Source: Planctomycetaceae bacterium (lineage in GTDB: Bacteria; Planctomycetota; Planctomycetia; Pirellulales; Thermoguttaceae). From it: a stretch of DNA of 10,311 bases. The notes beneath the pieces are model-generated. The model saw nothing but the letters and a program-made list of their open reading frames with translations. It was not told the origin of the DNA and did not search any database. Positions within the stretch are counted from its first letter, which is position 1. Every line of letters starts with the position of its first letter. Shown here in pieces: positions 6,159 through 10,311 of the stretch. The position numbers and the translations under genes are program-made. The stretch covers positions 1-10,311 of the forward strand of contig WRMR01000139.1 of NCBI GenBank assembly GCA_009776995.1, in the 5' to 3' direction.

Positions 6159-7643
6159 GTGGACGTTGACGGTGGGCGAATCGTCGTTTTCAATCCACTC
6201 CCCTGGACACGCGATGGACACGTCGAATTCGACACCCGGCATGTTTTTGGGGGAGGTTTTGATCGGGCAATCAGAGCACTCGATGATGATACGTTGCTTC
6301 CTGTCTCGCATGAGTTTCCTTCGATTGAAACCAGAACACCGATGTCGCGATTTGTTGCTAAGGACGTCCCGCCGCTCGGCTATCGGACATTCGTTGCCGC
6401 CAATGAAAACATTTCCGGTCCACAACTCTTTGCCGACGAGGAAACCGGCGTGCTGGAAAGTCCGTTTTTCAAGGCAACGCTCGACGCCAAACGCGGCAGG
6501 ATCGCCAGCCTTACCGACAAGCGAACCGGCAGGGAAATGGTGGCTCCCGGTGCCCCGCAAGGTTTCGGCCAGTATCTCTATGAGCGGTTTTCTTACAAGG
6601 AAATCTCGGAATGGATTGCAAAGTCGCTGTACGGGCAATATCATGCGCACCGATTCATCTTTGCCGCTTATGATATGCCGCAGAATACCGAATACGAATC
6701 GGGGCTTCCTGAAAACATGGCGTTGTCGGTGGTCAAATCAACGATTGATGTGAAAGCTGTGATGACGGGGATTCTTCCCGACCCGGGGCAACCGCAAAGA
6801 GTCAGTATTGCCCTCACACTTTCCGGTATCGAACCGACGGCGGAAATCGAGGTGAGTTGGCAAAAACAACCCGATTCGTGGCCGGAGGCGGCTTGGGTAT
6901 GCCTCCCGTTTCAGGTTGACAATGCGAAATTCCGACTTGGCAGACTCGGAGCAAACGTCGATCCCGAAGAGGATTTCTCTGTCGATAACGTCAATTACCA
7001 CATGTGGTGTGTCAATCACGGCGTCGCTGTTTATGACGGTGAAACCGGTATGGGATATGGCGTTTGCTCACCGGATACGCCGATGGTCAGCCTGGGTGAG
7101 CCGGGCGAATACAAGTTTGACAAACGATTCACGCCAAGGAAGCCGTACATCTATTTCAATTTGTATAACAATCACTGGCGAACCAACTTTGTTGCCTGGG
7201 TTGGCGATGAACGTCGAATGAGTGCAAAGGTACGACTCTGGGCGTTTGAGAAATTCGACGTGGAGAGTTCGTTGTTCACACCGGCGTTGGAAACCCGTGT
7301 TCCGTTGCAAGCTGCGGCTTCAATGGTTCGCGGAGGCAAATTGCCACCGACACGACCGGGAATTGGTCTTTCCCGCCAGGGGATCGCCGTTACCGCGTTC
7401 GGACCGAATCCGGATGGCAAGGGAATGGTACTGCGTTTGTGGGAACAGGGAGGTCGCGGTGGCCCTTGCACAGTGACTCTCCCGGAAGGCTTGAATGCTA
7501 CGACAGTCAAACCGGTCAGCCTTCGGGGAACCGACATCGGCCATATCATTCCTGTGAAGGATGGAAAATTTACCTTCGATTTGAAACCTTACGCCCCTGC
7601 GTCGTTTGTGATTGATTTTGAGATCACTGCTATGTCCGAGTAA
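6159..7643 (+). pseudogene. GH38-like alpha-mannosidase, C-terminal remnant lacking the catalytic domain
   Basis: The frame gives 494 residues from a GTG at 6159 with no good ribosome binding site. It stays open upstream only to a TGA at 6066, and similarity in style probably begins near 6141 (GTKSYAVDVDGG). The visible protein matches the region after the catalytic domain of GH38 glycosidases: GRIVVFNPLPWTRDG, then LESPFFKATLDAKRGRIASL (start of the C-terminal beta-sandwich), then YIYFNLYNNHWRTNF and a C-terminal strand domain ending APASFVIDFEI. GH38 enzymes are normally about 800-1000 residues, with the zinc site and nucleophile in the first third. All of that is missing, so the product cannot be an active mannosidase. 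The missing 5' part is replaced by a 270-base spacer. The intact long frame suggests recent loss, or expression of the C-terminal module alone from an alternative start. A stand-alone C-terminal protein is the main alternative. Confidence 0.7.
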
Positions 7644-7701
7644 GTCTTGAACAGGAATTTTCGCGGGAAAACTGCAAAAAACAGAAAATGGTGGTATCGA
7701 C

Positions 7702-7704
7702 TTA
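7702..7704. repeat. Target-site duplication TTA, left copy
   Basis: TTA directly precedes the left terminal repeat and is repeated at 8665-8667 directly after the right one. A TNA triplet duplication is known for some IS5-family subgroups. Confidence 0.7.
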
Positions 7705-7725
7705 GAGGCTATTTGAAAATAGCTA

Positions 7726-7754
7726 TTTACGTAAATTCATACTTTTGCTATACT
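7726..7754 (+). promoter_or_regulatory. Candidate transposase promoter
   Basis: TTTACG (7726-7731) and TATACT (7749-7754) are 17 bp apart inside the left end of the insertion sequence, about 30 bases before the transposase ATG. Confidence 0.45.
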
Positions 7755-7784
7755 TCCTGAAAAAGATGCAAAAGGAGCAAACGT

Positions 7785-8633
7785 ATGAGCGAAGGGACTC
7801 GCGTGGGTTATCCGTCGGACATGAGTGACGCGCAGTGGGAGCAACTCGCCCCGTTGATTCCGCCGAAAATCGGCAAGGGAAGGAATCGCACCGTCCCCTT
7901 GCGCGAGGTCATGAACGCGATTTTGTATTTTTTGCGCACCGGTTGCCAGTGGCAATATTTGCCGCGTGACTTTCCGCCAAGTGGCACCGTTTATTATTAC
8001 TACGCCAAGTGGTCGAAGGATGGGACACTGAACATCATGCTTGCTTCGCTTCATGAAAAAGTTCGCGTGATGGAAGGTCGGGAACCAACGCCGAGTGCCG
8101 GTTCGGTGGACAGTCAAACGATCAAGACGACCGAGCTTGGCGGCGTGCATGGTTACGACGGCGGCAAGAAGATCAATGGCCGAAAACGCCATGTTTTTGT
8201 GGACGTGATGGGCTTCGTGCTTGCCGTGATCATCACGGCGGCGAACATTGATGATGGTGTTGCAGCGACGATGTTGTTCAAAAAAATCACGCAGGAGCAG
8301 TACCCGCGGCTGGAGGTGATTTGGGGCGACAGCAAGTATCACAATTTGAGTTTCGAAGCGTTCTTGGAACACGAACGGCCGGGTTGGCGACTCGAAGTGT
8401 CGAAGCGTCCGAAGGATGCCAAAGGGTTTGTACCGGTGGCGAAACGTTGGGTGGTCGAACGCACATTTGCATGGATGGGTCGCAACCGCCGTTTGAGCAA
8501 AGATTACGAACGTACCATCACCTCCAGCGAGGCAACGGTCAAGCTCGCCAACATCGCGCTGCTCCTGCGACGACTCGCGCCCAATAAAAATCCAAAAAAA
8601 TTCCATTATCGTGACAAATTACAAAAAGCCTGA
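7785..8633 (+). CDS. IS5-family transposase
   Basis: 282 residues starting at the ATG at 7785, with AAAGGAG seven bases upstream. The N-terminal part (YPSDMSDAQWEQLAPLIPP, then LREVMNAILYFLRTGCQWQYLP) is the DUF4096-like region typical of IS5/IS4-type transposases. The DDE nuclease triad is visible at D109 (GSVDSQTIKT), D182 (WGDSKY) and E225 (VVERTFAWMGRNRRLSKDYE). GYDGGKKINGRKRH between the first two aspartates is also characteristic. A single uninterrupted frame is used, so no programmed frameshift is needed. The catalytic triad is intact, so the protein is probably functional for cut-and-paste transposition of this element. A 289-codon antisense frame is a shadow. Confidence 0.95.
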   Translation: MSEGTRVGYPSDMSDAQWEQLAPLIPPKIGKGRNRTVPLREVMNAILYFLRTGCQWQYLPRDFPPSGTVYYYYAKWSKDGTLNIMLASLHEKVRVMEGREPTPSAGSVDSQTIKTTELGGVHGYDGGKKINGRKRHVFVDVMGFVLAVIITAANIDDGVAATMLFKKITQEQYPRLEVIWGDSKYHNLSFEAFLEHERPGWRLEVSKRPKDAKGFVPVAKRWVVERTFAWMGRNRRLSKDYERTITSSEATVKLANIALLLRRLAPNKNPKKFHYRDKLQKA

Positions 8634-8647
8634 GTTTTACGTGATTT

Positions 8648-8664
8648 TATTTCCAAATAGCCTC
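8648..8664 (-). repeat. Right terminal inverted repeat of the IS5-family element
   Basis: Reads GAGGCTATTTGGAAATA on the minus strand, 16 of 17 identical to the left end at 7705-7721. It overlaps no coding sequence; the transposase stop lies at 8631-8633. Confidence 0.88.
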
Positions 8665-8687
8665 TTACAATTTGTTGCTGAATACCA

Positions 8688-8729
8688 AGCCCGACGATGG
8701 CCTTTGCTGTCGCCGGGCTATTTTCGTTT
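8688..8729 (+). terminator. Probable rho-independent terminator, separated from its gene by the insertion sequence
   Basis: AGCCCGACGA (8688-8697) pairs with TCGCCGGGCT (8710-8719) apart from one central A-C mismatch, followed by ATTTTCGTTT. If the 960-bp insertion sequence and one TTA are removed, this hairpin falls about 80 bases after the stop of the GH38 remnant. It is therefore likely the original terminator of that transcription unit. Confidence 0.55.
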
Positions 8730-8763
8730 ACGGGCAAGTTACAAATCGACACCTTCCCCCAAC

Positions 8764-8794
8764 GCCTCCCGGAGTTCGCCAAATTCCGGGAGGC
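8764..8794. other. Perfect 10-bp stem hairpin between the insertion sequence and the intron
   Basis: GCCTCCCGGA (8764-8773) and TCCGGGAGGC (8785-8794) form a GC-rich stem with an 11-base loop. Neither side has a proper T-run, so termination is uncertain. It lies in the presumed 3' exon of the group II intron, about 70 bases beyond the intron end. Confidence 0.45.
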
Positions 8795-8864
8795 ACCTTC
8801 TTTGGAGCGCGTGTGAAATAAACTATCGATTTGTTCGTTTTTTAACCGTGAAATTTACACAATA

Positions 8865-8900
8865 CCGGGTGGCCCCGGGGATTGCTCCTCCGGGGCTCCC
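8865..8900 (-). ncRNA. Group II intron domain VI
   Basis: On the minus strand, GGG pairs with CCC at the base, then GCCCCGG with CCGGGGC, with the loop region between. An unpaired CA on the 3' side of the stem contains the likely branch-point adenosine. It directly follows domain V, as expected. Confidence 0.65.
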
Positions 8901-8903
8901 ACA

Positions 8904-8937
8904 GATCCGTGCTTGCATACATTAACGCACACGGCTC
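8904..8937 (-). ncRNA. Group II intron domain V (catalytic core)
   Basis: Exactly 34 nt on the minus strand, starting GAGCCGTGTGCG and ending AAGCACGGATC. The ends pair (GA-CCGTG with CACGG-TC). The catalytic triad AGC is at positions 2-4, and the two-base bulge and capping loop sit where the family has them. The maturase frame overlaps its first 16 bases. Confidence 0.85.
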
Positions 8938-10311
8938 CTCAAAACATTGTTACTACGCGATTTGTTCATTATGCTTTCTTTTTTGAAGATGCTATGAACA
9001 ATTTTAGGAATGGGCAATGGATAACGTTTTAACAAGAGATTAAATCTCTCCCATATCATGTTATGCCTGCTGTTACGGCGATTGAGCCATTTTCTCCAAC
9101 AACGGTTCACTTGAAAAACGAACAAGCTAAGTGCCCGTCCATTCCCGGTGATTCCGTAGTAGGCATAGTGGCCTTTCACTTTGGCGCAAAGCATTTTCCA
9201 TTGCAATCGAATCGGCTCATGCATATTCTTGCGACACCATTGCTCAATACGCTGAATACTCCTCGCAAGTCTTGATTTCATGGTCTTTCGCTTGACTGCC
9301 CAGTTGCCCTTCCAGGTTTTGCCCCAATAGTGCGTGAAACCGAGCAAGTCAAAGGTTTCAGGTCGTTTACCACTTTTATCATCGTCGTTCGATTGATCTT
9401 CCCGACAACGTTCCCAGTGGTTCGGCGGTCTGAAGTCAATCAATTTCGTTTTCTCCGGGTGTACCGCCAGACCGTATTTCTCAAATCGCTTTGAGATCAC
9501 CGCCATAACACGATCCGCATCATTCTTCTTCTCGAAGATGATGACGAAATCGTCAGCATACCGAATCAAACGACATTTCCCTCGCATCAGTGGCTTGACC
9601 GTTTGTTCAAACCATTCATCCAAGACATAGTGAAGGTAGATATTCGCCAGAAGCGGCGAAATCACGCCACCCTGCGGTGATCCGGTTTCTGCGTAACTAA
9701 CGTTATCATTTTCCATTACACCCGCATTGAGCCATTTACCGATCAGGCGTCGCAACACTCCGTCGCGTACCCGTTTTGACACGAATTCGTGGAGATGCTT
9801 ATGATCGAGGTTGTCGAAAAACTTGCGTATATCGACTTCCAAAATCCAACCACCTTTCACTTCCATCGCGGTTTCCCACACGGCGGCAAGTGCTTGGTGA
9901 GCACTCTTTCCCGGTCGGAAACCATACGAAACGTCGTAAAAGTCGTGTTCGTAGATCGGCTCCAGGAGCATTACGACGGCTCTTTGTACGATTTTATCCT
10001 CAAAGGTTGGAATGCCGATAGGTCGCGTTTCTCCGCTTGTTCCTTTCGGAATATGCTTGCGGCGAACAGGCGGTGCTTTGTACGTTCCCGACTTGAGACG
10101 TTCATGCAGTGATCGTAGATTCTCTTCAAGATTGTCTGCGTACTGCTTCCCCGTCACTTCGTCGATTCCGGCGGCCCCGTCTTTACGAGTTTCGTGATAG
10201 GCACTTTCCAGCCATTCAGGCGTCATGTAGTGAGCAAGCGATGTGAAGGCAAACTCCGGCGAACGTTGCGCCAAGGTTGCTATCCGCTGCTGTACCGTTG
10301 ATACATTGTCC
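8922..10311 (-). CDS. ltrA: Group II intron reverse transcriptase/maturase, partial at N-terminus
   Basis: The frame is open from the right edge (codon 10308-10310) to a TAA at 8924-8922. A TTG at 10274 could be read as a start, but the upstream in-frame residues (VSTVQQRIATLAQRSPEF) look like the normal N-terminus of this family, so the true start lies outside the window. Reverse transcriptase motifs follow in order: GAAGIDEVTG, PKGTSGETRPIGIPTFEDKI, YGFRPGKSAHQAL, EVDIRKFFDNLDH, GSPQGGVISPLLANIYLHYV, the catalytic RYADDFVIIF (YADD codons at 9560-9549) and the thumb/maturase X region (FDLLGFTHYWG ... KGHYAYYG). No HNH endonuclease domain follows, so mobility would rely on other DNA entry routes. 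The last residues (RSRVR) are encoded within intron domain V. The protein binds its intron RNA, aids splicing and copies the intron into DNA. Confidence 0.93.
   Translation of the reverse strand, partial: DNVSTVQQRIATLAQRSPEFAFTSLAHYMTPEWLESAYHETRKDGAAGIDEVTGKQYADNLEENLRSLHERLKSGTYKAPPVRRKHIPKGTSGETRPIGIPTFEDKIVQRAVVMLLEPIYEHDFYDVSYGFRPGKSAHQALAAVWETAMEVKGGWILEVDIRKFFDNLDHKHLHEFVSKRVRDGVLRRLIGKWLNAGVMENDNVSYAETGSPQGGVISPLLANIYLHYVLDEWFEQTVKPLMRGKCRLIRYADDFVIIFEKKNDADRVMAVISKRFEKYGLAVHPEKTKLIDFRPPNHWERCREDQSNDDDKSGKRPETFDLLGFTHYWGKTWKGNWAVKRKTMKSRLARSIQRIEQWCRKNMHEPIRLQWKMLCAKVKGHYAYYGITGNGRALSLFVFQVNRCWRKWLNRRNSRHNMIWERFNLLLKRYPLPIPKIVHSIFKKESIMNKSRSNNVLRSRVR

Larger units (their letters stand above)
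7705..8664 (+). mobile_element. Complete IS5-family insertion sequence, 960 bp
   Basis: The ends are 17-bp inverted repeats with one mismatch: GAGGCTATTTGAAAATA (7705-7721) and, read on the minus strand, GAGGCTATTTGGAAATA (8664-8648). A further ACGTAAA is shared slightly inside both ends. The element is flanked by TTA duplications and carries one intact transposase gene, so it looks complete and possibly active. It sits 61 bases after the stop of the GH38 remnant and interrupts no recognised gene. Confidence 0.9.
8862..10311 (-). mobile_element. Group II intron, 3' portion; 5' end outside the window
   Basis: The minus strand carries, in order, a maturase/reverse transcriptase frame, a 34-nt domain V, a domain VI hairpin and a probable 3' boundary ending GGTAT near 8862. 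The boundary is inferred from an A (about 8870) unpaired on the 3' side of the domain VI stem, eight bases before the end, as expected for lariat branching. Domains I-III and the 5' splice site lie beyond the right edge, so the insertion target cannot be judged. Confidence 0.8.

Noticed and set aside
7737..8606. 289-codon open frame antisense to the transposase
   Set aside because: The sense strand has a complete DDE transposase. The antisense protein has no recognisable domain.
10272..10274. TTG as the start codon of the reverse transcriptase
   Set aside because: The frame continues upstream to the window edge with residues typical of the family's N-terminus, so the start is outside the window.

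Overview
The gene families point to a member of the Planctomycetota, but no rRNA or marker gene is present to prove it. The evidence is a secreted HzsA-related beta-propeller protein with a discoidin domain, a secreted isochorismatase-ThuA fusion, a Tat-exported Gfo/Idh/MocA oxidoreductase and a GH38-type glycosidase remnant. Together these suggest a bacterium that breaks down sugars and polysaccharides. Coding GC is moderate.

Layout from left to right. (1) Bases 1-1606, minus strand: the first 535 codons of a large exported protein that runs off the left edge, with a clear ribosome binding site and a promoter at 1661-1689. (2) Bases 1607-2992: a non-coding island of about 1.4 kb. Its core (1901-2621) is built from degenerate 7-bp units. 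It holds a nine-copy 21-bp tandem array flanked by 57-bp inverted arms, followed by a terminator-like hairpin at 2640-2690. (3) Bases 2993-4576, plus strand: exported isochorismatase-like/ThuA-like fusion. (4) Bases 4689-5888, plus strand: Tat-exported Gfo/Idh/MocA oxidoreductase with its own candidate promoter. (5) Bases 5889-6158: spacer with a short 21-bp direct repeat inside an inverted repeat. (6) Bases 6159-7643, plus strand: the C-terminal half of a GH38-like alpha-mannosidase with no catalytic domain, probably a decayed gene. (7) Bases 7705-8664: a complete IS5-family insertion sequence with 17-bp terminal repeats and a TTA target duplication. It separates the GH38 remnant from a likely terminator at 8688-8729. 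(8) Bases 8862-10311, minus strand: the 3' part of a group II intron, with domains V and VI and a reverse transcriptase/maturase ORF that continues past the right edge.

The genes at 2993-7643 all point the same way. They fit a periplasmic or cell-surface carbohydrate/small-molecule catabolic neighbourhood that has been partly degraded and then visited by mobile elements. No defence system, CRISPR array, tRNA or rRNA was seen. The least explained part is the heptad-repeat island between the two divergent genes. Its structure (inverted arms, tandem core, a consensus-like -10 box and a terminator) would be compatible with a structured non-coding RNA or a cruciform-forming locus, but this is inference.
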